Source: Hypericum androsaemum
Taxonomy: Eukaryota > Streptophyta > Magnoliopsida > Malpighiales > Hypericaceae
NCBI GenBank assembly: GCA_963995505.1
Contig: OZ023185.1
Span: forward strand, 19,417,691 to 19,481,690
Direction: 5' to 3'
DNA: 64,000 nucleotides
The notes under the pieces: model-generated
What the model was told of the DNA's origin: nothing
Databases searched by the model: none
The model's input: the letters and a program-made list of their open reading frames with translations, nothing else
Translations under genes and position numbers: made by a program
Shown: positions 12,641 to 23,100 of the stretch, in pieces
Numbering within the stretch: position 1 is the stretch's first letter
How the letters are laid out: every line of letters starts with the position of its first letter

Positions 12641-13344
12641 ACGAAGTAGAGCAGAGAAGGTATCCGTTGAACCTCTCTTCATAATATTGCTGTTAGCTTC
12701 AAAATGGCCCTTAACACCTCTCACACCTGTCTGCAACTATTACACAAGACCGGTCTGTTAAGTTATGTCGGCCGGAACTCGCAGATCAAAGACAGAACGA
12801 CGGACGGTGATGAGAGGGGTCACCCTCTGGATTAGGCAAATGCAACAAATAACTATTCAGCCTCAAGAATTTATGAGAAAACTTGATTGCAGGTTCGAGC
12901 CAAGGAGGATGGAGTACTTAGTTATCGGGTATCAATTGCTTCAATAATTAAAGCTAATATACACCTTAGACTAGAAGTTCTACAAGCTCGATTGCAGGTC
13001 AGAATGGACCATCTTGCCACGGCCTGGCTTGGCATTATAGTAATTCCGAATAGCATCTGCTACCATCCTTTCACAAACTTTGCCAGAGTCAATTAACTAC
13101 AGAGAATAGTTGCCTTCATTCCCATTCTAGCTCCGAAAAATCGAGAATGCCAAAGGATCTCCCCTTGTCATCAGGAATGACATGCGTACAATCAAAAACT
13201 ACTGGTAGCGTGAACTACTGATGGGAGGAATCAGTCAAGTGGTTGATTCTAAACTACTGGTAGGTAATGGCCAGGACAGTCCAACCCCTTAGTCTCTCAT
13301 TCTTGGATAGCAGATTTCGACCTGCAATCCCCAAGATGGGCGGG
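12641..13344. other. Unassigned intergenic sequence
   Basis: Mixed-composition sequence with short open frames only (for example 12765-12947 plus). No domain or repeat family was recognised. The right edge, GGGCGGGAAAAA near 13335-13350, coincides with the start of the FHA duplication. Confidence 0.4.
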
Positions 13345-13747
13345 AAAAAGTAGAACCAGAATACAGTTTAGTCCCTGGTCTTAAGGATCAAACCCAGTTG
13401 TAACATGAACTTTACAACTGTTCCATGAGAAAACAACGAGTTCTCAAAAACACAGATTCAGAATCAAGGATCTACAAACATCAGACGAAAAGCACCACGT
13501 TAGCATTAGCAACATTTCAACGGTTTGAATCTAACAGAAGCATCCGTTAATTTCAACCTACTCATTCATTGCTTAAAGACAAAAAAGATCACAATAGAGG
13601 AAACTAAGTAAAGTAGTGCACCATTTACTAAAGTAAGCATTACAGACTATAATCAACCATCTTAACACTCACTCGAATACTAACATGAATCCGAAACAGA
13701 AGGTCCCAGTAGGAGCAGACTCGTTACCTCTGTTATCTATCCATCAA

Positions 13748-14430
13748 CTATAGCACACCTCTACCTTGACCCTTTCCTGTCAGATACTCGCAAACCTGCT
13801 CCGCCTTCATCCTCATCTCGTCGATCATTGCTTCACTCGCCTCCACAACCTGCTTCCTCAGATGCTCTTCCATGTGATCAAACCACTCCCCGAGCGTGGC
13901 CTTCTCCCAATCCAACCCCACACTGCCTTCCTCTTCCTCTCCCTTTCCCTCTCCGTCCACCTCGAATTCCACTCTCTCCTCCCTAACCACGACGAAATTC
14001 TCGCTAATCTTACCCACAATCTCCTCTTCTTCCCTCTTTTCCCCCACTCCCTCTTCCTCTACCACTTCCTCGCCGATTTCACCCCCCCAACACTCTCCTC
14101 TTCCCCTCCACTACCTCCTTCGCAGGTCCCGGTGGCAATCCGCGCACATTTCTTCTCGTCCTTTTCCCTAACATTGCTCTCCTCAACCTCAGCAACGTTT
14201 CCCACATTCTCCTTCTCCGCCACTCCACCCGCCTTCTTCGCCCCCCCTCCGGAGCCACCTCCTCCACCTCCTCCGGCCAGAACCCTGACTAACATCGAGG
14301 AGCACTCCCCGAGCTCGATCGTGTCATTGTCGTGGAGCCCGAACCGTGTAAAAGGCGGGATGGGCTTCGAATTGATGCCGGTCCCGTTGGAGGAATCGAG
14401 GTCCTGGACCAGCCACTTCCCACATCGGTT
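13748..14430 (-). pseudogene. FHA-domain protein pseudogene, 5'-truncated and frameshifted
   Basis: A copy of the gene at 16678-17709. The C-terminal 100 or so residues are still open (frame ending at 13748, with GLDWEKATLGEWFDHMEE), but the middle basic repeat and the FHA half lie in two other frames (14079-14267 and 14059-14511). The sequence equivalent to FHA residues 1-58, the start codon and the promoter is missing. At about 14427-14432 the reading runs straight from the residues before KWLVQDLDSSNG into upstream flanking DNA. It therefore lacks the phosphothreonine-binding GR and SxxH residues. Only one of the two basic repeat units found in the intact gene is present. Confidence 0.9.
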
Positions 14431-15024
14431 ACAGCAGACAACTTTAGTCCCTTTATGAGGCAAAAAATAGGGATGGTGGGCCAACCCGGGGAGTGTGGAG
14501 GCGGGAGTCACATGAAGGTAAACCCTAAACCCTAGCTCTCCTTCCTAATTGGAGATTGCAAAATTCTTGAGGGGGTGTTTTCCCGGTGTTTCCCCCTAGT
14601 TTGGTTCAAAAAAATGAAACGCCGATGCTGAACTTCGTGTGAACTCCCAACGTGACCACCTTGTAGGTGGGTGCTCCCGACTCCTAAACGGTGTTGAGGG
14701 GTTTGCCAATCCTCACTTCTCTACCCACTCCCATTTTAGAATAACAAACGGTATAATCTGCCATAAATAATAATCTAAATTCGACTCGAATACACGACCG
14801 AGTGATGTGCAATGAATAGGCTTTTTCCCATGATGACAGCATCACTACGTCATCGCCCCAGAGTGACGGTTAGATACAGACAACCTTCGTCCCAGAGAAA
14901 TAACCTGCAACCAAATCAAATTCGGCTCAAATTTAAATTAATTAATCAATCCGATCAAGTAATTTCAGAAAAAGTCAATGTCGAAACTCGACTGGAAGAA
15001 TTACTCTTTGCGCTGGCCTGTCCA

Positions 15025-15774
15025 AGAGTGAGTAAAATATCTGGTATCTATTGTCCGAATCCGAATTTTCGAATTCGAATTATCTGAACATTTTACTTCG
15101 GATTCGGATCTAAAAAAAATGAGTTTGAATATTCGAACTATCCGAATTTTAATTAGGCTGGGCTGGGATGGGAGCGTGTAGTGCTTATTACTTACCGAAC
15201 TTTTAGACATCTAAAGAAAACAATTAAAATAGTCTCCAGTTTCCAGCCCACTACACAAATTGACAACTCTTGAAACCCTAGAGGAAAGATTCAAAAATCG
15301 CAACTCTTCTCCGCAGCCGAATCCCGCAGCTTCTCTTGAAATCTGAAGGTAGTTTGGCCTCCTAATTACGACTACTTCTACATGGTAATTTGGAGGATTT
15401 TTAATGATATTTCTAGCTTGGGTTTATTTAAAGCAGTGGCGGCCTCTACTATTGATTGGGCATGTAGATTTCTAGCTTGAATTTTTAATCTTGCTCGGTG
15501 GCATCTGCATGTATATTGCTTCTACATGGTTCGTTTAGCTTGGGTTTTATTTGTTGATATTGATTGTTCATTGTTTGGGCTTAATGATATTCAATGGCGT
15601 AATTTGAATTATCTGAATTCGTATTCAAAATAAGTTCGGATATTTAGATTCGGAGAATTTATTATTCAGATTCAGACTCGGATAATAAAATATTCAATTT
15701 GAATAGTTCAAATAGTTTGAAATTCGGATAGTTCAATTTTGGATAATCCGAATGCTCACTCTGAAGACTCTCTA
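15025..15774. mobile_element. TIR insertion carrying a 5' UTR-like gene fragment (Pack-type element)
   Basis: Copy B of the duplication reads CTGGCCTGTCCATGACAAAAG without a break (about 18680-18700). Copy A is interrupted here by 750 bp that start AGAGTGAG (15025-15032) and end close to CTCACTCT (15754-15761), perfect 8-bp inverted repeats. AT-rich arms with repeated CCGAAT/ATTCGG words flank a different core. In the core, 15225-15350 reads like a plant 5' UTR: GAAACCCTAG (a telo-box-like motif), CAACTCTTCTCCGCAGCC, then CTGAAGGTAGTTTGG, which resembles a splice donor. The parent gene and the TE superfamily are not identified. Confidence 0.65.
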
Positions 15775-16677
15775 TGACAAAAGAAGCCCAGGTCCACGAA
15801 CCTGTTGAGCCGTTACAAGTTAAAGTTCGCTTTTATAAGATCCCTTGCTACATGTTAGAGCCCACACATTTATCCCGTAATCCAACAAAGCAAGGGGCAC
15901 CCCCAAAAAACACAAAACATAGGGGAAACCCTAACAAACTCATCCCAAAATAATCTAATTAATAGCGGGGTGCTAAAAATAACCAATTAATTATGGTAAT
16001 AGAAAAACCAAGATAATAGTGAGGGTAAAAACGACCGACTAAATTAATTTTAATTTAGTTCTCTGCCGGGCGGGAAAAAAATACCGGCATAAGCAAATCA
16101 TAACCTGAACCTTGAGAGCACAGCTATTACACATAATCTTTGTGTTCTCTGCTGCCAGTTGTGATAGAAGCAATCCAAGTTGCAAATCTTCAACTGTTGC
16201 TAAGAGATTGAAGAAAGCAGTGATAGAAAAAAGGTAATAACTAATAACAATAGAAGCCATTATAGAATGCAAGGCCAATGTAGAACCAGAATACACTTTA
16301 ATCCCTGCTCTTAAGGATCAAACCCAGTGGTACCATGAACTTTACAACTGTTCCATTCCATGAGAAAATAATGAATTCTCGACCAGATTCGGAATCAAGG
16401 ATCTATGAACATCAGACGAAAATCACAATTAAGTTCTACGAGAAGCACCACGTTAGCATTAGCAACATTTTACGTTTTCAACGGTTTGAATCTACCAGGA
16501 GCATCCATTAATTTCAACCTACTCATTCATTGCTTGAAGACAAAAAAGATGACAACAGAGGAAACCAAGTAGTGCACCATTTCCTAAAGTAAGCATTACC
16601 ATCTTAACACTCGAATACTAACATGAATCCGAAACCCAGTAGGAGCAGACTCGTTACCTCTGTTATCTATCCCTCAG

Positions 16678-17709
16678 CTATAGCACACCTCTACCTTGAC
16701 CCTTTCCTGTCAGATACTCGCAAACCTGCTCCGCCTTCATCCTCATCTCGTCGATCATTGCTTCACTCGCCTCCACAACCTGCTTCCTCAGGTGCTCTTC
16801 CATGTGATCAAACCACTCCCCGAGCGTGGCCTTCTCCCAGTCCAACCCCACACTACCTTCCTCTCCCTTTCCCTCTTCGTCCACCTCGAATTCCACTCTC
16901 TCCTCCTTAACCACGACGAAATTCTCGCTACTCTTACCCCCACTCTCCTCTTCTTCCCTCTTTTCCCCCACTTCCTCCTCCTCCTCCTCCTCTGCCACTT
17001 CCTTGCCAGTTTCCCCCCCACTCTCCTCTTCTCTCCTCTCTTCCTCCACAATTTCCTTCTCTACCTCCTTCGCAGGTCCCGGTGGCAATCCGCGCACATT
17101 TCTCCTCGTCCTTTTCCCGACCCCAACCTCCGCAGTGTCGATTTCCTTCTCCACGTCCTTCGCAGGTCTAGGTGGCAATCCGCGCACATTTCTCCTCGTC
17201 CTTTTCCCGACCTCAACCTCCGCAGTCCCTAGCCCTAAATTCTTCCTGCTCCGCGTAACCCTAACATGGCTCTCCTCGACCTCAGCAACGTTTACCACAT
17301 TCTCCTTCTCCGCCACTCCACCCGCCTTCTTCGCCCTCCCTCGCCCCCTCCTCCCCTCCGGAGCCACCTCCTCCACCTTCTCTGGCCTCTCCACCAGAAC
17401 CCTGACCAACATCGAGGAGCACTCCCCGAGCTCGATCGTGTCATTGTCGTGGAGCTCGAACCGCTTATAAGGCGGGATCGGCTTCGAATTGATGCCGGTC
17501 CCGTTGGATGAATCGAGGTCCTGGACCAGCCACTTGCCGGAGTCGAATTCGATGGTGAGGTGCTTAGAGGAGACGCCGGGGTCCTTAATCGCCACGTCGT
17601 TGCCGCGCACGACCCGACCCATCCGGACAGTGGATCCGGGTCGGAACTCCAGGGTCTCCCCCGAACGAGGGCCACGTAGGATCATCAGCTTCAGAATCGA
17701 CGGCTCCAT
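16678..17709 (-). CDS. FHA-domain protein (single exon, 343 aa)
   Basis: Forkhead-associated domains bind phosphothreonine peptides, so this is likely a phospho-dependent adaptor, probably nuclear. The N-terminal FHA domain (about residues 6-105) keeps the canonical residues GR at 31-32, SSKH at 47-50 and NGTGIN at 69-74. After it comes a lysine/arginine- and glutamate-rich low-complexity region. In that region a 29-residue unit containing GKRTRRNVRGLPP is present twice in tandem (about 163-190 and 192-220), followed by an acidic stretch (about 222-256). The conserved C-terminal segment GLDWEKATLGEWFDHMEEHL is shared with the pseudogene copy and is probably helical. The layout resembles Arabidopsis At4g14490-type FHA proteins, whose role is not established. 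The start is the first ATG, just before the FHA domain, and the stop is at 16678. Confidence 0.92.
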   Translation of the reverse strand: MEPSILKLMILRGPRSGETLEFRPGSTVRMGRVVRGNDVAIKDPGVSSKHLTIEFDSGKWLVQDLDSSNGTGINSKPIPPYKRFELHDNDTIELGECSSMLVRVLVERPEKVEEVAPEGRRGRGRAKKAGGVAEKENVVNVAEVEESHVRVTRSRKNLGLGTAEVEVGKRTRRNVRGLPPRPAKDVEKEIDTAEVGVGKRTRRNVRGLPPGPAKEVEKEIVEEERREEESGGETGKEVAEEEEEEEVGEKREEEESGGKSSENFVVVKEERVEFEVDEEGKGEEGSVGLDWEKATLGEWFDHMEEHLRKQVVEASEAMIDEMRMKAEQVCEYLTGKGQGRGVL

Positions 17710-18247
17710 AGGGAATCTTTCTACTAGATCTGTGTGGGTGGGTGTGTTCCTTCTTTGTGGCCAAGGCAGGGACGAGGATTGGGGGAAATTCGAAATCGGT
17801 GGGCTGGGCGTTTATTTTGGCTCGGCCCAATTGACTCCTTTGTATAAAACCGGTCTCACTGCTACCCGGAAAATAGAGCATCGTTGTTCGAATCATTTTA
17901 AAAAAAAATTGTACGTATTGATGTAATAAAAATATCGTATCCCATCTCAAATTAGAAAAAGTAGAACTAACAAAAACTTAGATAAATGAGTGAAAGATGG
18001 TTGTTTGAATTTAATCAAATTTTGAATTCGAGTATTTGTGAATACAATATTGTTGAATACTTGTTGAAATTTTTTTGTTATTATTCAAAAATCTTATTCG
18101 ACTCGAATCTAAATCAGTCGACAAGCCGGATACGATGATATAAACTAAAAGGAATTAGGAATATAGTTGGCAGGCTATCTCTTAATGGCACTTTTACTAA
18201 TGCAGCGCCAATCAGAATTAAATGTAAGAATCAACCCCAGCAAAATT
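17710..18247 (-). promoter_or_regulatory. Upstream region of the intact FHA gene, absent from the pseudogene copy
   Basis: About 540 bp between the FHA start codon and the next shared duplicated block. It should hold the promoter and 5' UTR. I cannot assign a TATA box with confidence. The whole interval is deleted in copy A. Confidence 0.4.
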
Positions 18248-18965
18248 TCCCACATCGATTACAGTAGACAACGTTAGTCCCTTTATGAGGCAAAAAATGA
18301 GGGGTGGCGGGCCAACCCGGGGAGTGTGGAGGCGGGAGTCATATGAAGGCATACCCTAAACCCTAGCTCTCCCTCCTAATTGGAGATTGCAAAATTCTTG
18401 AAGGGGGTATTTTCCCGGTGTTTCCCCCTAATTTGGTTCAAAAAAATGAAACGCCGATGCCGAACTTCATGTGAACTCCCAACGTGCGCCTAAGAGATGC
18501 CTTGTAGGTGGGTGCTCCCAACTCCTAACGGTGTTGAGGGGTTGCCAATCCTCACTTCTCTACCACTCCCATTTTGGAATGATGACAGCATCACTACGTC
18601 ATCGCCCTAGAGTGAATTAATTAATCTGATAAGTCAGATAATGTTAAAATGGAAACTCCATAGAATTAGACTATTTGTGCTGGCCTGTCCATGACAAAAG
18701 AAGCCCAGGTCCACGAACCTGTTGAGCCGTTACAAGTTAAAAGTTCACTTTTATAAGATCCCTTACTACATGTTAGAGCCCACACATTTATCCCGTAATC
18801 CCACAAAGCAAAGGGGCACCCACTAAAAAAACAAAGGGGAAACCCTAACAGACTCATCCCAAAATAATCTAATTAATCTGGGTGCTAAAAATAACCAATT
18901 ATAATGGTAATAGGAAAACCAAGATAATAGTGATCGTAAAAACGACCGACTAAATTAAAAAAAAA

Positions 18966-20195
18966 ATTCAAATTCAAATCTTTGAAAATATATTAATATT
19001 AGATAATATTAGAAAAGTTTTATCTTATAATTATAATATTCTAATTTAAACATGCATTAGCAGATTTAGTAAAGATCTGAAAATCAATTTTATCAACTAA
19101 AAAATCAACTGACTATCTTCTGAACATAGTTTACAACTTTAATCATCGTACTATGTTCTCCAAATTTTAAAAGATGCCGAGTGAGAATCTCATTTTAATT
19201 AAAAAAAATTTTCAGCTCACGACCATAATTTCTGTTCTGGTTTTACCCCCTTCTTTTATACTATTCTTTGAAGTTGAACCCGCTATTTAGCTGAATTGCC
19301 CTAAATTGGAAAAGAAGAAAAAAGCGAATATTAGAGAAATATCAATAAAGATAAGGAAAAATAGTTTAGGAAAATAGGGGAGTTTTTTTTTTCCTTCCTG
19401 TTTTTGGGCTCCGCCTTTGGTCTCTTCCTCCGCTTGCTCTTTCTCTCTCTTCCTCCTCTCTATTGCTACTCCCCCTTGGACCCCCCTCTCTCGCTATATA
19501 TCTATCTCGCGTTTTCTCTCTCTCATTTCTCTCTCTAGAACCTCACACCTTAACCCCTCCGTTTCACCTCGCTCAGGTGCGTTCACCTCTCGATCTGCGC
19601 GGCGTCGTATTGCCCCTTCCCACTTACGTTTGTTATATATCGTGTGGCGCGCGTGAGGCGATCGAGGGGCGTTTTAGGGATTTTGGCGAATTCGATCTCG
19701 AGTTTCCGATTTCCGATAAATTGTTTTCGGAGCTTAGGTTGTTTGTTTTAAGTCCGAATAGATTCTCAATTAGCGTGGGTTTCATGCAATCTTGAAATAT
19801 AGAGATTTTCCTTTCAGTTTTTGGTAATTGGATTAGATTATCCATTCGTATGAGTCGTGGATTTTTATTTTTTATTTTTGGTTCTGAGTCCTGTTTCGAG
19901 GATTAGGGTTTAATGATTATTCGTCACAGGGTGTATCCGGATTAGGTTCTAATTTGGTGCCAATTCAATTGGAGATGTTAATCACTTGTTTCTTGTTAAT
20001 TTCCTATGTTAATCACTTGTTAGCCAATTGTAATTGGGTAATGAGAAACTCGGGGGAGTATTTTGAACACGCAAGGTGTTTGATGTATTTTAAGAGCTGA
20101 TAGCTGGTGGCGTGTGTTGATATTGTTTTTGGTTTTTATTTTCTTTTGAACTTTATATGGTGAAGGGAATTGGAGGAGTTGTGGGAGGGGGGAAA
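18966..20195 (+). promoter_or_regulatory. Promoter and 5' UTR region of the MATH/TRAF gene
   Basis: AT-rich sequence to about 19380, then a strongly pyrimidine-rich block (19390-19580) typical of a plant 5' UTR. A likely leader splice donor lies in CGCTCAGGTGCG at about 19576. A leader intron probably runs to an acceptor shortly before the coding exon, but I cannot fix which AG is used. An in-frame upstream ATG at 20157 precedes the preferred start at 20196. Confidence 0.5.
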
Positions 20196-23100
20196 ATGGC
20201 AGGGAGTGCGAGTGGGGATGCTGGGATTGGAAGGTCTGTAGAAGAAGGGCTTTCGAGCGGGCAGCGCTGCCAATCCGGTGAAGCTTTGGCAGAATGGCGG
20301 TCTTCCGAGCAGGTCGAGAATGGGATCCCTTCAACCTCGCCGCCTTATTGGGATACTGACGATGATGATGATGGAGGTATTATATTTCTTAAAAGCATGG
20401 ATTTCGTATCTTGGTTCACTTGCATGAAATGGTTGTTTTAGTTGATGTGTGTCAGTAAGCGTTACGCACAATTATATCTGCCTTCTCCTCGGGCATTAAC
20501 TGTGATCGCTTTTGGAATTATTTGCACTTGGAGGGGAGGTCGTACACTTGGTCCCACACTATCGCAGAATCTATCATTTAAACTTTTGTGCCGATAACTT
20601 GGCTACCCTAATTACATCACGTGGAAAAAGTAGGACTATAAATGTCGTCCGTGACATCTGGAATAAATTGGAAATGTTAGTGATGTGTGCTAGTCGCTCC
20701 ATTCGTCTCGAATTGGATGCTTGCCTATGGGAACCTATTTCATATTATTTATGCTATTTCATCATTAAAATGATTGTCACAACTGTTCGATGCATTTCTC
20801 ATGTCAATATCAGATAAACTATTTGTTATCTGATTAATTATAAGTTATCTTCTCCTGCTTTAGGACCAAAACCGTCCGAACTGTATGGAAAATACACGTG
20901 GAAGATTGAAAAGTTCTCGCATGTTAACAAACGGGAACTCCGTAGTAATGCATTTGAGGTTGGAGGTTACAAATGGTACGCAGCCTTTTTTGTTTGGAAT
21001 TTTCATTAATGCTTTTCAGTAAGGTTGTGCTTTTATTGTGATATCCTTGGTGTTTAGACATGATCAATAGCTGCTGTTAATGTCAAGCTTGGTAAATGTA
21101 ACTTGTCTATTTGTTTCTCGGAGGCAGGTACATACTTATTTATCCACAAGGCTGCGATGTTTGCAACCATCTATCTTTGTTTCTCTGTGTTGCCAACCAT
21201 GATAAGCTTCTTCCAGGTACAAATTTGCCCATGGGATATTCACTACACTTAACTCTTTCCTTGTTTTGATCCATTGGTGGGGCCGCTAATTGGAACTATT
21301 TTTTTCTCGTGAATTAGGTTGGAGCCATTTTGCTCAATTTACGATAGCCGTGGTGAACAAAGATCCAAAAAAGTCCAAATACTCCGGTTGGTATAATGTC
21401 TTGAGTTGTGGGCAATCAGTGGCGCTTCTTAGAGTAACAATAACTCGTTGCAAATTGTGCAGATACTTTACATCGGTTTTGGAAGAAAGAGCACGACTGG
21501 GGATGGAAAAAATTTATGGAGCTGTCGAAAGTGTCGGATGGGTTTTTAGATGCCGCGGACACTCTCATTATAAAGGCCCAAGTGCAAGTCATCAGGTGTC
21601 AGATAATTTGTTGATTCTTTGCTGGTTTGAATGAAAAGGCTCATGACAGTAGTCTTCCTATTTTAATTGTTTATGATCATTAATTGCTTTAATCTCTTTC
21701 ATTTCTTTTATAGGGAGAGAGCAGAACGACCTTTTCGCTGCCTTGATTGTCAGTATAGGAGAGAACTTGTTAGGGTATATTTGACAAATGTAGAGCAGAT
21801 TTGTCGACGTTTTGTGGAAGAGAGACGGGGCAAGCTCGGGAGGTTAATAGAGGACAAAGACATGTGGTCTAGGTATCTATTATTTTTTATGCTTCAGTCA
21901 CTAGCATCCAGAGATCTGTCAACCTTTTCTTTATCTTCTGACGATGCGGAGTTACAATATTCATGATAGCTAATAATGATTGCAATCAGCTCCATATGCT
22001 AATTCTCAGTCTTTTGAAAATATTTCAGCTTCCGTGACTTTTGGGTCAAAATGGATAGAAACACTCGTCGTGGCATGTCTAGGGAGAAAACTGATGTTAT
22101 CCTCAAAGTAGTTGTAAAGCATTTCTTTATCGAGAAGGAAGTCACATCCACTTTGGTAATGGATTCCTTATATAGTGGATTGAAAGCTCTTGAAAGCCAA
22201 AGTAAGAGCAAGAAAGGGAGGGGAAAGCTATTGGATTCTGAAGAAATACCAGCTCCAATTGTTTATGTAGAGAAAGACATGTTCATTCTGGTTGATGATG
22301 TGCTGCATCTAATTGAGAGGGCTGCCATGGAGCCATTGCCTCCAAAAGATGAAAAGGGGCCGCAGAATCGCACAAAGGTAAGCTGGGTGCTATCCCTCAT
22401 GGCGTTTGCGGTTTAACAAGAGAATTGGATTCCAGTGTTATATTCATTTGATCATGTTTGAATGTTTTGGTTCTTATAAGTTGATTATTTACCATATTGA
22501 TGTGAGAATTTGCTTTTGTCCAAATATAACCTGTTCTTCCTTTTTTGGGTTTTTAGCACAAGCACCGTAAGATCATAGCAGTATAAGTAGTTTGTCAGTA
22601 TTATTGCCAGTTATGGCTTTTAGGCCTGTGAGTTAAGTGCATATCACTGTTATTGCAGGATGGAAATTTGGGTGAAGACTTCAATAAGGATTCAATTGAG
22701 CGGGATGAACGGCGTCTCACAGAACTAGGTCGTCGGACTGTCGAAATTTTTGTTCTTGCCCATATTTTCAAGTAATTCTCTTTGTCTTAGCTACTACCTA
22801 TTAAATCTATTTTATAACTTTTTCTATGGATTTTTGCTATGTTGAGAGGGTATGGCCTTGTGATCCATCGAATTGAAATGCTGGAAAATGGTTTGTCAAG
22901 TTTTCATTTTTGATAAAGTTTTCTTTCATTCTGATTGCTGTATCTAACCATTGAACGCTGCTGGTATTTCCTTTAACGTGGAACATTTGTGTTTCTTAAG
23001 AAGACCAGCTGAACACATGATCTTATGGAGTTCCTTCATCCTCACTTTGCTGCAGGACTTGGGCTTATCTCTTTTCCTTGTTTCTCTGCCTTTAAAATGA

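Larger units (their letters stand above)
13345..16040. repeat. Tandem segmental duplication, copy A (holds the FHA pseudogene)
   Basis: The segment from GTAGAACCAGAATACA (about 13351) onward repeats that starting near 16275. It includes the 3' flank of the FHA gene, the coding region, and further upstream sequence also found at 18248-18965 (for example the block starting TCCCTTTATGAGGCAAAAAA). Copy A lacks about 0.7 kb equivalent to 17536-18248 and carries an extra 0.75-kb insertion at 15025-15774. Confidence 0.85.
16275..18965. repeat. Tandem segmental duplication, copy B (holds the intact FHA gene)
   Basis: Second copy of the block at 13345-16040, in the same orientation. It keeps the complete FHA gene and its promoter (17710-18247). 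A few short deletions (for example near 18610) distinguish its distal flank from copy A. About 235 bp of non-duplicated sequence (16041-16275) separates the copies. Confidence 0.85.

Noticed and set aside
13766..14458. Long plus-strand ORF (230 aa) over the FHA pseudogene
   Set aside because: It is the reverse complement of the glutamate/lysine-rich FHA coding copy. The low-complexity Ser/Pro/Leu content is a shadow, and the same is seen opposite the intact gene.
16696..17470. Plus-strand ORFs opposite the intact FHA gene
   Set aside because: They are shadows of the acidic and basic repeats in the real minus-strand gene. They show no start context, splice pattern or domain.
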